A stretch of 33,274 nucleotides of DNA, taken from Bacteroidales bacterium. Lineage in GTDB: Bacteria > Bacteroidota > Bacteroidia > Bacteroidales > P3. The notes beneath the pieces were generated by a model. The model was given only the letters and a program-made list of their open reading frames with translations. It was not told the DNA's origin and made no database searches. Of the stretch, positions 15,814-24,456 are shown piece by piece. Position numbers and translations under genes: made by a program. The stretch spans positions 1 through 33,274 of the forward strand of contig JAFVCA010000046.1 in assembly GCA_017479705.1 (NCBI GenBank), in the 5' to 3' direction. Position 1 is the stretch's first letter. Each line of letters starts with the position of its first letter.

Positions 15814-16719
15814 ATGAATATCCTTGTCACTGGCACCAACGGTCAACTGGGCAGTCACATCCGACTTTGCAGCGCACAATCGCAGCACAACTACCTGTAC
15901 ACAGATATCAACGAGCTTGATATCACCAATCGCGCTGCCGTAGAGCGTTTTGTCCAGACCAACCAAATCAACGTGATTGTCAATTGCGCTGCTTACGTCA
16001 ATGTTGACCAAGCTGAGAGTGATAAGGAAACTGCCGACAAGCTGAACCATATTGCCGTGGGGTATCTGGCCGACATAATGTCTGCAACAAATGGCCTTCT
16101 CATCCATATCTCCACCGACTACGTCTTTGGGGGCAACAAGAACAACACCCCTTGTACCGAAGCCGAGCCCACCAATCCAACAGGAGCATACGGGCGCACC
16201 AAGCTGGCCGGCGAACAAGCCATTCTGCAATCCAGCTGCCGTCACATCATCCTGCGAACCTCTTGGCTGTACAGTGAGACGGGAAAGAATTTCTGCAAAA
16301 CGATGCTCGCACTGACGGCATCAAAACCCTCCATAAAGGTGGTTTTTGATCAGGTTGGCACACCCACCTATGCCGGCGACCTCGCAAAGGCCATCTTCAC
16401 CATTCTTGAAAGGGGTCTCTATGAGGGCAACGAAGGCACTTATAACTTCAGCAACGAAGGCGTGTGCAGTTGGTACGACTTTGCCAAGGAGATTGCCCGC
16501 CAGTCCAACCAGCTCGGATGCGACATCCAGCCTTGCCACAGCAACGAGTTCCCGAGTCCCGTCATACGGCCCAGCTATTCCGTTCTGGACAAAACAAAGT
16601 TCAAAGAAACCTTCGGCATGGCCATCCCTTATTGGGCCGACAGCTTAGCCGTCTGCCTCTCCAATTTGGGCTATAGAACAGCTGGCACTTGTAACGGGCA
16701 GGAGTTGAGCGTTCCCTAA
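15814..16719 (+). CDS. rmlD: dTDP-4-dehydrorhamnose reductase
   Basis: RmlD reduces dTDP-4-keto-L-rhamnose to dTDP-L-rhamnose. The 301-residue short-chain dehydrogenase/reductase has a GTNGQLG dinucleotide-binding loop at the N-terminus, NCAAYVNVDQAE, STDYVFGG and the catalytic YGRTK. The C-terminal part contains PVIRPSYSVLDKTKF, common in RmlD. It ends 29 bases before the acetyltransferase gene. Confidence 0.96.
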   Translation: MNILVTGTNGQLGSHIRLCSAQSQHNYLYTDINELDITNRAAVERFVQTNQINVIVNCAAYVNVDQAESDKETADKLNHIAVGYLADIMSATNGLLIHISTDYVFGGNKNNTPCTEAEPTNPTGAYGRTKLAGEQAILQSSCRHIILRTSWLYSETGKNFCKTMLALTASKPSIKVVFDQVGTPTYAGDLAKAIFTILERGLYEGNEGTYNFSNEGVCSWYDFAKEIARQSNQLGCDIQPCHSNEFPSPVIRPSYSVLDKTKFKETFGMAIPYWADSLAVCLSNLGYRTAGTCNGQELSVP

Positions 16720-16748
16720 TTTCATTTTGAATCCAATAATCAGATACA

Positions 16749-17315
16749 ATGAGCAAAGCATATATTCACGAAAGCAGTTATGTTGATGACGACGTTGTGA
16801 TTGGCGACGACACCAAAATATGGCATTTCTGCCACATACAAAGAGGAGCCCGCATCGGCGAGCGCTGCTCAATGGGGCAGAATGTGAACATTGGCAACAA
16901 CGTCAAGATTGGCAACGGCGTCCGCATCCAGAACAACGTCTCCGTCTACGAAGGAGTCGAGATAGAGGACAATGTCTTTTGCGGTCCCAGTTGTGTTTTC
17001 ACCAATGTCACCACCCCCCGTGCCCATTTCCCGGTTCATGGTCTTTATGCCAAGACGGTGGTCCGTGAGGGTGCCTCGCTGGGTGCCAACAGCACCGTTG
17101 TGTGTGGCCACAATGTGGGTCGCAGTGCCCTCGTTGCAGCGGGTGCTGTGGTGACCCACGACGTGCCTGATTATGCGCTCATGGCCGGTGTTCCAGCTCG
17201 ACGTATTGGCTGGGTATGCGAGTGTGGGCAACGTTTGGATGATAAATTGTGTTGCTCCTGCGGACGACATTACAGACTCGTTTCCGGAGAAACCCTTATT
17301 CAATGTGAACAATGA
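16749..17315 (+). CDS. Left-handed beta-helix N-acetyltransferase, WbpD/WlbB-like
   Basis: The 188-residue product is made mostly of hexapeptide repeats (VVIGDDTKIWHF, IGERCSMGQNVNIGNNVKIGNG, and so on), forming a left-handed beta-helix acetyltransferase. It has the WbpD/WlbB pattern FTNVTTPRAHFPV, then VREGASLGANSTVVCGHNVG, and ends with a CECG ... CSCG cysteine set resembling a small zinc ribbon. WbpD/WlbB acetylate the 3-amino group of UDP-2-acetamido-3-amino-glucuronate to give the diacetylated sugar. The partner dehydrogenase and aminotransferase (WbpB, WbpE) are not in the window. The substrate is inferred from family resemblance. Confidence 0.87.
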   Translation: MSKAYIHESSYVDDDVVIGDDTKIWHFCHIQRGARIGERCSMGQNVNIGNNVKIGNGVRIQNNVSVYEGVEIEDNVFCGPSCVFTNVTTPRAHFPVHGLYAKTVVREGASLGANSTVVCGHNVGRSALVAAGAVVTHDVPDYALMAGVPARRIGWVCECGQRLDDKLCCSCGRHYRLVSGETLIQCEQ

Positions 17316-17337
17316 TACTAATTATCAACGATTGGCA

Positions 17338-18150
17338 ATGAAATATCATATACTATTCTTCCTGTTTGTGGCCATGCTTTTCCAGTGTCAGGCCAAGAGG
17401 GAACCCGCCTGGATGCGCGAGCTACCCAAGCCAGGCAATGAGACCTACATCTACGTGCGCGAGTCCGGCGAAGGTTCCACCGTCAACAGTGCCCTTGCCC
17501 AGGCCATGGTGAGAGTGTTCCAAAGCACTGCCAACCGCTTGGGGCAGCCCTTCGATGCACAGAAGGTGGCCGAGGCTCTCAATGCCGGCACAGACTATCA
17601 GACCATCTCTAAGGAGTACGCAGTGCCCGTAAACCGTGTGGGCATCTACTCTACCCAACTTACCAATGGCAATTGGTGGGTCTACGTGCTGTGCCAGGTG
17701 GCTGCCATGGGCAACGTCGAACCCGTCTGGGACCGCCTGGGCCTCACCTCCACAGCTGAAAATTTCGTCGCTCTTGCCAAATCCGTCTTCGTGCCCGGAT
17801 GGGGCCAAATGAGCAAGGACCATGTTGCCGAAGGCCTCCTCACCCTTGCCGGTGAAGCGGTGCTGATTGGGGGTGGAGTAGCAACCTACCGTGTTGCCCA
17901 GCAGCAGCTCTCCATCATGCGTGCCAACAACGGCGATGTGGCCGAGTTCGCAAAGGCCACCCAGACCTACAACACCATGCAGACCCTCTCCTACGTGGCA
18001 TGGGGCATGGCCGGCACGCTCTACGTCTTCAACATTGTCCGTGCCATCACCGTTCAGCCCAAAACTCCTTTCGACCTGACTCTTGCACCCTCGCTCATTG
18101 CCACTCCGCAAACAGCTGTCCCCACCTTCGGTTTAACCCTTAGATTCTGA
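17338..18150 (+). CDS. DUF5683-like predicted envelope protein
   Basis: The frame is open from 17173, but the start at 17338 gives a clean signal peptide (MKYHILFFLFVAMLFQCQA). The upstream part is a shadow of the acetyltransferase gene. The 270-residue product has an N-terminal region with MRELPKPGNETYIYVRESGEG, then a segment FVPGWGQMSKDHVAEGLLTLAGEAVLIGGG. The latter resembles the GxGQ-type membrane hairpin of DUF5683 proteins, and two or three hydrophobic spans are predicted by eye. No enzyme motif is visible. It lies 22 bases after the acetyltransferase, so it is probably co-transcribed. Function unknown. Confidence 0.75.
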   Translation: MKYHILFFLFVAMLFQCQAKREPAWMRELPKPGNETYIYVRESGEGSTVNSALAQAMVRVFQSTANRLGQPFDAQKVAEALNAGTDYQTISKEYAVPVNRVGIYSTQLTNGNWWVYVLCQVAAMGNVEPVWDRLGLTSTAENFVALAKSVFVPGWGQMSKDHVAEGLLTLAGEAVLIGGGVATYRVAQQQLSIMRANNGDVAEFAKATQTYNTMQTLSYVAWGMAGTLYVFNIVRAITVQPKTPFDLTLAPSLIATPQTAVPTFGLTLRF

Positions 18151-18216
18151 ATTCAAATCGAATTGTGGGCATGATTCCTGAGTTCAAACAAACGAATTAA
18201 CACATAACGAATTTCT

Positions 18217-19470
18217 ATGCGCCGTAAAATATATCTATTGTTCATCGCCTTGTCGGTCTTGACGCTGGGTCTCCAATCGTGTGTCAAAGACTTGGTGCAG
18301 GAGGGCATCTACGTGACCACACGCTACTATGGCGTGATACAGGACATGCACACCCTCCAGCCGCTTGCCGGCATGAAGGTCGTCTCCACCAATGGCGACA
18401 ACGTGAAGGAAACAGTCTATACGGACTACGACGGCTCCTTCTCCATCAATATGACAGTCCAACAACTCAACGAGGGCTATTTCCTCTCCATCCAGCCCGA
18501 CTCCCTCTACCAAGGCCAGAACATCTACTTGGACCGTGTCTCATTGGGAGTAGAAAGCTACAATATCGGTGTCATCAAAATCAAAGGCCCCACAGTGCCC
18601 GTACTCACCACCGGGAATGCGACGGACATCACCGCATCGTCTGCCCGTCTGCACGGCAGCGTCTCGGCCAACGGCAACGCTACCATCAGTGAGTGCGGCT
18701 TTGTGTACGACGTGGTGCAGTATCCCACCATCGAGAACCACAAGGTGGTCTCCTCCATCAACAATGGCAGTATCGATGCCCAGGTACAGCTTCTCCCCAA
18801 CACCACTTACTACGTGCGTGCCTTCGCCCGCAACAGCATCGGCATAGGCTATGGCCAACAGATTGCTTTCCGCACCCTCGACGGGCTGCCCACCATTGCC
18901 AACACCACCGTCTTCAACATCAAGTCCACTCGTGCCACCTGTTCCGGCAGCTTCCTCTCCGACGGAGGGTTTGCCATCACTGCCCGCGGCATCTGCTGGA
19001 GCACTTCCCCCGACCCCACTGTCGACAACCTTCACATCAACCTGGGCACAGGCATCGGCGACTTCGAAACCGACCTGACCAACCTGCAGCCCAACACCAC
19101 CTACTACCTCCGTGCCTACGCCCGCAACACATCGGGCATCGCCTACAGCGAACCCTGCATCTTCACCACCCTGAACGGTTACCCCACGGTTGTCACCACC
19201 CTTGTCTCCGACATCACAAGCCAGAGTGCCATCGCGGGCGGCAACGTCACCGACGACGGCGACTTCCCCATCCTCCAACGCGGCGTATGCTTCAGCACCT
19301 CGCCCCTTCCCACCACGGCCGGCAACCACACCACCGACGGTGCTGGCACAGGCTCCTTTGTCAGCCACCTGTCCAACCTGAGCCCCGGCACCACCTACTA
19401 CTACCGTGCTTACGCCACCAACATCATTGGCACCACCTACGGCGAACAGTTCATCTTTGTTACCCAATAA
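18217..19470 (+). CDS. Surface lipoprotein with carboxypeptidase-regulatory-like and FN3-like domains
   Basis: The 417-residue product has a lipoprotein signal peptide ending in GLQSC. Residues about 38-125 resemble a carboxypeptidase-regulatory-like beta domain (YYGVIQDMHTLQPLAGMKVV ... YTDYDGSFSINM). Three FN3-like modules of about 95-100 residues follow. Each ends in a motif of the form L-x-P-(N/G)-T-T-Y-Y-x-R-A-(F/Y)-A-x-N, for example LQPNTTYYLRAYARN and LSPGTTYYYRAYATN. No catalytic motif is visible. It probably sits on the cell surface or in the periplasm and serves in adhesion or display. It ends 18 bases before the giant BspA-like gene. Codons strongly favour C at the third position, as in that neighbour. 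Confidence 0.85.
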   Translation: MRRKIYLLFIALSVLTLGLQSCVKDLVQEGIYVTTRYYGVIQDMHTLQPLAGMKVVSTNGDNVKETVYTDYDGSFSINMTVQQLNEGYFLSIQPDSLYQGQNIYLDRVSLGVESYNIGVIKIKGPTVPVLTTGNATDITASSARLHGSVSANGNATISECGFVYDVVQYPTIENHKVVSSINNGSIDAQVQLLPNTTYYVRAFARNSIGIGYGQQIAFRTLDGLPTIANTTVFNIKSTRATCSGSFLSDGGFAITARGICWSTSPDPTVDNLHINLGTGIGDFETDLTNLQPNTTYYLRAYARNTSGIAYSEPCIFTTLNGYPTVVTTLVSDITSQSAIAGGNVTDDGDFPILQRGVCFSTSPLPTTAGNHTTDGAGTGSFVSHLSNLSPGTTYYYRAYATNIIGTTYGEQFIFVTQ

Positions 19471-19488
19471 TCGATAAGCCCATCCACA

Positions 19489-22400
19489 ATGAAGAGAAGT
19501 ACCATTGTCAAGACCCTGCTGTTGCTGCTTTTTGCAGCAGCCCAACATAATCTCTCTGCTGCCGATTTCTCCGCCGTTTGCAGCAGCGGACAGCGTATAT
19601 ACTACAACATCCTATCCGACTCCACAGTAACCGTCACCTACCCGCGGCTCTCCAACAACAACTATTACTACGGCTACACCAAACCCTCTGGCAGCATGAC
19701 CATTCCCGCCACCGTTGTCCACGGTTCCACCACCTATCGTGTCATCTCCATCGGGGCCAATGCCTTCCACACCTGCACCAACCTCACCTCCGTCTCCATC
19801 CCCACCTCCGTCACCGTCATCAGCGACGGAGCCTTCAACCATTGTAGCGGCCTCACCTCCATCGCCATTCCCCAAACCGTAATTACCATTGGCGTAGGAG
19901 CCTTTCAGGGTTGCAGCGGCCTTGTCACCGCCCAGCTGGGTGCCAACATCGGCATCATCGGCAGCGTTGCCTTCGAGGGCTGCACCTCCCTCCGTGCGGT
20001 CACCATCCCCAACTCCGTCACCATTCTTGGCAACTGGGCTTTCAGCAACTGCTCCTCGCTCGACACACTCACCATCGGAACCTCCCTCAGCCAAATATCC
20101 CACAGCGTCTTTGCCGGCTGCAACAACGTGCGCCGCATCCACTACAACGCCGTCAACGCCGTCTGCAGCTACATGACCAGTGGCGGCTACCAGTCCTCAC
20201 TCCCCGTCAGCTCTCTCCACTCCCTTGTTATTGGCGACAGCGTGCAAACCCTCCACTCCTACTCTTTCACCAACGCCACCCTCCTCGACTCCGTCACCAT
20301 CGGCCTCAGCCTCACCACCATCGACACCTGTGCCTTTGTCGGATGCAGCAATGTCCATCACCTCAGCTACAATGCTGTCAACTGCTCCGATGCCTCTTTC
20401 TGCTCAACGCAAGGCAGCACCCCTTCCCATGCCTTCCGCCCCTTCACCCAACTCTCCTCGTTAGCCCTTGGCAGCAGTGTGATCCGCGTCCCCTCCTACG
20501 CCTTCTACGGCATGACGGGCCTCACCTCCCTCCTCCTCCCGCAATCCCTCCAGGCCATTGGCAACCACAGTTTCGCCCAGTGCCACAATATCAACACCCA
20601 GCTCCTTCTGCCCAACGCCCTTGCCTCCATTGGCAGCTATGCCTTCCAGGGCTGCTCCCGCCTCAACTCCACACTCCAGTTCCCCGCCAGTCTGACCACC
20701 CTCGGCACCGGGGCTTTCCGCGACTGCGACAGCATCTTCTTCCTCAACACCGGCACCTCCCCTGCGGCCATCCCCGCCGAAGCCTTCTATGGCTGCGACC
20801 GCCTGTTCCAAATCACCATCGGCAACAACACACCCTCCATCGGCGACTCCGCTTTCTTCAACTGCACGCGCCTCACCTCCGCCACTCTTGGCAGTGCGCT
20901 CGCCGCCGTTGGCAACAACGCCTTCCGTGGCTGCTACCGTCTTGTCACGCCCCTTTTCCCTCACTCCCTCGCCACCATCGGCTCCAACGCCTTCTATGGC
21001 TGCTCCCTCTTGGGTGGGCAACTGACGTTCCCCGCCTCCGTCTCCTACATCGGCAACGGGGCCTTCACCAACACTGCCGAAATCGCCACCATCACCATGC
21101 TGGGCAGCACACCTCCCACCATCTCCTCCGGCACCTTCGGCTCCGCCTCCGCCTCCACCCATGTTTTTGTCCCCTGCGGCGCACTCCTTGCCTACTTCAT
21201 GGCCGACTACTGGGAAAACTTCACCAACCTCACCGAAACCTCGCCCTACAACCTCACCCTCTACGTCAACAACTCCATCATGGGCAGCGCCGCTGTCACC
21301 CAGCAGCCCAGCTGCACCAGCTCCGTCGCCATCATACAGGCCACAGCCAACACCGACTATCACTTCCTCCGCTGGAACGACGGCAACACCGCCAATCCCC
21401 GCACCCTCAACATCAATTCCGACACCACCTTCACGGCCCACTTCGTCTCCGACTACTCCTACATCACCGTCACCTGCAACGACTCCACCCGTGGATCCGT
21501 CTCCGGCACCGGCCTTTACAGCTACAATGCCACGGCCACCCTCACCGCCACTCCGCTTGCCGGCTTCCATTTCCAGCGTTGGACCGACGGCAATACCGAC
21601 AATCCGCGCCTCGTCACCGCCACGCAGGATTCGCTCTTCACCGCCATCTTCCTCTCCAACAACTCCACCATCACCGTCCTCAACAACAACCCCGCCATGG
21701 GTACCGCCAGCGGCGGCGGCAACTACTACTACCAGAACCAAGCCGTCATCTCCGCCACACCCTTCGCGGGCCATCATTTCACCTTCTGGAACGACGGTGT
21801 CACCACCAATCCCCGCACCATCGTCGTCTCGCAGGACTCCACCTTCACTGCCAACTTTGCCGTCAACCTCTACACCGTCACCGCCACCAGCAACAACAAC
21901 ACCATGGGCTCCGTCACCGGCGGTGGCAGCTACAACTACCTCACCACCGTTGAACTCACCGCCACAGCCTTCTTTGGCCATCATTTTGTTCAATGGAGCG
22001 ACGGCATCACCACCAATCCCCGCTCATTCCAAGTCACGGCGGACACCGCCTTCACCGCCATCTTTACCCCCAACACCTACACCGTCCAAGTCCTCTCCAA
22101 CGACACCTCCATGGGCGTCGTCTACGGCGGTGGCACCTACAATTATGGAGCCACGGCAAACCTCTCCGCCACGGCCGTTTACGGATCCCATTTCGTCCAG
22201 TGGAGCGACGGCAGCACTGACAATCCCCGTTCCCTCACCGTCACCGGCAACACCACCCTCACAGCCATGTTTGCCGTCAACACCTACTCCCTCACCGTGC
22301 TCAGCAACAACAACACCATGGGCACCGTCTCCGGCTCAGGCACCTACGCCCACAACACACCCGTCAACATCACCGCCCAGGCCAACTACGGCTACCACTT

Positions 22401-23961
22401 TGACAGCTGGAACGACGGCGACACCAGCAATCCGCGCCTCATCACCATGACCCACGACGCCACCTACACCGCCCTCTTCGCCCTCAACACCTATACCGTC
22501 ACCGCCATCAGCGCCAACAGCGCCTATGGCACCGTCAGCGGCAGTGGCACCTACAACTATAATTCGCCCGCACTCATCTCTGCCACACCCTTCTACGGCT
22601 ACCACTTTGTCCAATGGAACGACGGCAACACCGACAACCCACGTACCATTGTCGTCACCGAGGACATGGGCTTCACCGCCCTCTTTGCCATCAACACCTA
22701 CACCGTCACCGCCAACAGCAACTCGCCCGTCCGCGGCTCCGTCACCGGTGGCGGCTCCTACAACTACCAGTCCGTCGTCACCCTCACCGCACTGCCCGCT
22801 GACCACCACCACTTCCTCCAGTGGGACGATGCCGACACCAACAACCCCCGCACCCTTACCGTCATTTCCGACACCTCCTTCACTGCCCAGTTTGTCATTG
22901 ATTCCTACTACGTTGCCGCCACCTCCGTCGACAGCCTCCGCGGCCATGTCGAAGGGGCGGGCACCATAGCCTACGGCACCACCGCCACCCTCACCGCCGT
23001 GCCCAACTACGGCTACTACTTCTCCTCCTGGTCCGACAGCGTCACCCAAAACCCGCGCCCCGTCCTCGTCACCTCCGACACGGCCTTCTCCGCCATCTTC
23101 CTCCCCAACATCTATCAGATCTCCGTCCTCCCCGCGGACACCCTCCAGGGTTCCACCTGCGGCTCCGGCATCTACGAATACGGCACGGAAATCACCATCC
23201 AGGCCTTCGCGGCACCCCACAACTACTTTACCGGCTGGAACGACGGCGTCACCACCAACCCCCGCGTCATCAACGTCTCACGCGACAGCAACATCATAGC
23301 CCTCTTCCAACGTGAGCCCACCTACACCATCACCGTCAACAGCAACGACATCACCATGGGCTCCGTCACCGGCTCCGGCACCTATCTGGCCGGACAGGAA
23401 ATCACCATCACCGCCACCCCCACGCAACACCACCTCTTCAAATATTGGAGTGACGGCAATACCGACAACCCCCGCACCGTCCGCGTGCTGGGCAACACCA
23501 CCTACACAGCCATCTTCGCCCTGCAAACCTTCACCATCCGCGCCACCCCCAACAACACTGACATGGGAGCCGTCTACGGTGCGGGCACCTACAACTTTGG
23601 CGAGCATGCCACCCTGCTGGCACGCCCCTTCCCGGGATTTGCTTTCCGGGAATGGAGCGACGGCAACACCAGCGAGGAACGCTCCATCCTTGTAGACCGC
23701 AACATCACCCTCCAAGCCATCTTCTACAACGCCGTCGGCATTGACCCGGCCGAGACGGAAGGCATCACCGTCCTGACCAATGGGTTGGACATCACCGTCA
23801 ACGGGGCCGAAGGCCGCCGCATCAGCCTGTACGACATCATGGGCCGCCGCATTGCCAGCCAGTCCGCCACCGCCAATGTCCTCAACCTCCGCGTCCCGGC
23901 CGCAGGCATCTATATGCTCCACGTCGACGGCTCCGCCGCCCGCAAGATAGTGGTTCGCTAA
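19489..23961 (+). CDS. Giant BspA-like leucine-rich-repeat and InlB B-repeat surface protein, T9SS cargo
   Basis: The 1490-residue product begins with a Sec signal peptide (KTLLLLLFAAAQHNLSA). Residues about 70-575 carry many BspA-type LRR_5 repeats of the form (T/S)IGxxAFxxCxxLxxxxxP, such as VITIGVGAFQGCSGL. Residues about 585-1412 hold twelve tandem modules of about 69 residues of the divergent InlB B-repeat type, with core HFxxWxDGxTxNPRxxxV and ending TFTAxF. Residues about 1415-1490 form a T9SS type A sorting domain (SLYDIMGRRIAS ... AAGIYMLHVDGSAARKIVVR). It should be exported by T9SS and anchored on the surface, where LRRs of this class typically bind host or bacterial ligands. Function is inferred. 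A strong terminator follows. Confidence 0.9.
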   Translation: MKRSTIVKTLLLLLFAAAQHNLSAADFSAVCSSGQRIYYNILSDSTVTVTYPRLSNNNYYYGYTKPSGSMTIPATVVHGSTTYRVISIGANAFHTCTNLTSVSIPTSVTVISDGAFNHCSGLTSIAIPQTVITIGVGAFQGCSGLVTAQLGANIGIIGSVAFEGCTSLRAVTIPNSVTILGNWAFSNCSSLDTLTIGTSLSQISHSVFAGCNNVRRIHYNAVNAVCSYMTSGGYQSSLPVSSLHSLVIGDSVQTLHSYSFTNATLLDSVTIGLSLTTIDTCAFVGCSNVHHLSYNAVNCSDASFCSTQGSTPSHAFRPFTQLSSLALGSSVIRVPSYAFYGMTGLTSLLLPQSLQAIGNHSFAQCHNINTQLLLPNALASIGSYAFQGCSRLNSTLQFPASLTTLGTGAFRDCDSIFFLNTGTSPAAIPAEAFYGCDRLFQITIGNNTPSIGDSAFFNCTRLTSATLGSALAAVGNNAFRGCYRLVTPLFPHSLATIGSNAFYGCSLLGGQLTFPASVSYIGNGAFTNTAEIATITMLGSTPPTISSGTFGSASASTHVFVPCGALLAYFMADYWENFTNLTETSPYNLTLYVNNSIMGSAAVTQQPSCTSSVAIIQATANTDYHFLRWNDGNTANPRTLNINSDTTFTAHFVSDYSYITVTCNDSTRGSVSGTGLYSYNATATLTATPLAGFHFQRWTDGNTDNPRLVTATQDSLFTAIFLSNNSTITVLNNNPAMGTASGGGNYYYQNQAVISATPFAGHHFTFWNDGVTTNPRTIVVSQDSTFTANFAVNLYTVTATSNNNTMGSVTGGGSYNYLTTVELTATAFFGHHFVQWSDGITTNPRSFQVTADTAFTAIFTPNTYTVQVLSNDTSMGVVYGGGTYNYGATANLSATAVYGSHFVQWSDGSTDNPRSLTVTGNTTLTAMFAVNTYSLTVLSNNNTMGTVSGSGTYAHNTPVNITAQANYGYHFDSWNDGDTSNPRLITMTHDATYTALFALNTYTVTAISANSAYGTVSGSGTYNYNSPALISATPFYGYHFVQWNDGNTDNPRTIVVTEDMGFTALFAINTYTVTANSNSPVRGSVTGGGSYNYQSVVTLTALPADHHHFLQWDDADTNNPRTLTVISDTSFTAQFVIDSYYVAATSVDSLRGHVEGAGTIAYGTTATLTAVPNYGYYFSSWSDSVTQNPRPVLVTSDTAFSAIFLPNIYQISVLPADTLQGSTCGSGIYEYGTEITIQAFAAPHNYFTGWNDGVTTNPRVINVSRDSNIIALFQREPTYTITVNSNDITMGSVTGSGTYLAGQEITITATPTQHHLFKYWSDGNTDNPRTVRVLGNTTYTAIFALQTFTIRATPNNTDMGAVYGAGTYNFGEHATLLARPFPGFAFREWSDGNTSEERSILVDRNITLQAIFYNAVGIDPAETEGITVLTNGLDITVNGAEGRRISLYDIMGRRIASQSATANVLNLRVPAAGIYMLHVDGSAARKIVVR
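21241..23725 (+). repeat. Twelve tandem InlB B-repeat-like modules (about 207 bases each)
   Basis: The modules start at about residue 585 of the BspA-like protein and run back to back without linkers. Conserved positions are an initial Tyr-x-Val/Leu-x-V, then MGSVxGxGxYNY, HFxxWxDG, NPR, and the end TxFTAxF. The first and last copies are the most divergent; copies 3-8 are the most alike. This looks like expansion from inside the array. Confidence 0.88.
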
Positions 23962-23997
23962 ACGGTAGCCATCCCGTCGGCAGAACCCGCCCCGCCA

Positions 23998-24040
23998 TAT
24001 CCCGCAACAGGCCTCAACCCCCTGTTGCGGGATGCTTTTT
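23998..24040 (+). terminator. Intrinsic terminator after the BspA-like gene
   Basis: A perfect stem of 13 base pairs (ATCCCGCAACAGG with CCTGTTGCGGGAT) encloses a 9-base loop and is followed by GC and five T residues. It lies 37 bases past the stop codon and should end the long transcript that starts at wza or at an internal promoter. Confidence 0.92.
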
Positions 24041-24428
24041 CGCAGCCCCACACCCCGCCGCAAATGTTTCCATCCCCAATCCGTCCAACCTGTTCCCTTC
24101 CCCTCCCCTCGCTCGTTCGTGTACAGACATCCCTCGCCTCGCACACCATTCCTCCAACCTGGAAGGAAGAAATGATGGTGAAATGTCCGGCAAATGACCC
24201 CGGCGGAGCGTATGAAGAGCGACGGTGGAACCGGTTTGAAGTGGAGCACCGCCGGACGCACGACGGGCAATGGCATAAAAAGCACTGAAAAAGGGGTAGT
24301 GCGGAGACCTCCGCAAAGCTTGTATGCAACACAGTGACAACCCTGTATGCGGCCCGACACGGCTGCCTGGGACAGAGGGCGGAGGGGGAAGAGGGCGGAC
24401 GGTATCATGCTAATCAAAAAAAAACATG
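24041..24428. other. Intergenic region before the patatin gene
   Basis: About 390 bases without a convincing gene. Open frames of about 100 residues on the minus strand look like shadows and lack family features. The segment at about 24171-24211 is 30/41 identical, without gaps, to 2395-2435 in the comF-pyrH gap. The last bases are A-rich and lead into the patatin promoter. Confidence 0.55.
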
Positions 24429-24436
24429 TATCTTTG
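24429..24436 (+). promoter_or_regulatory. sigma-ABfr -7 element for the patatin-like gene
   Basis: TATCTTTG followed by CAG is a perfect TAnnTTTG match, 20 bases before the ATG at 24457, following an A-rich tract. It implies a very short leader. Confidence 0.75.
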
Positions 24437-24456
24437 CAGTCTAAAATGTAATTGCG

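Noticed and set aside
20461-21993. Long open frames on both strands over the BspA-like gene
   Set aside because: These are shadows created by strong third-position C bias and repeats. Their compositions (Gly/Val or His/Arg/Pro rich) are typical of off-frame translation.
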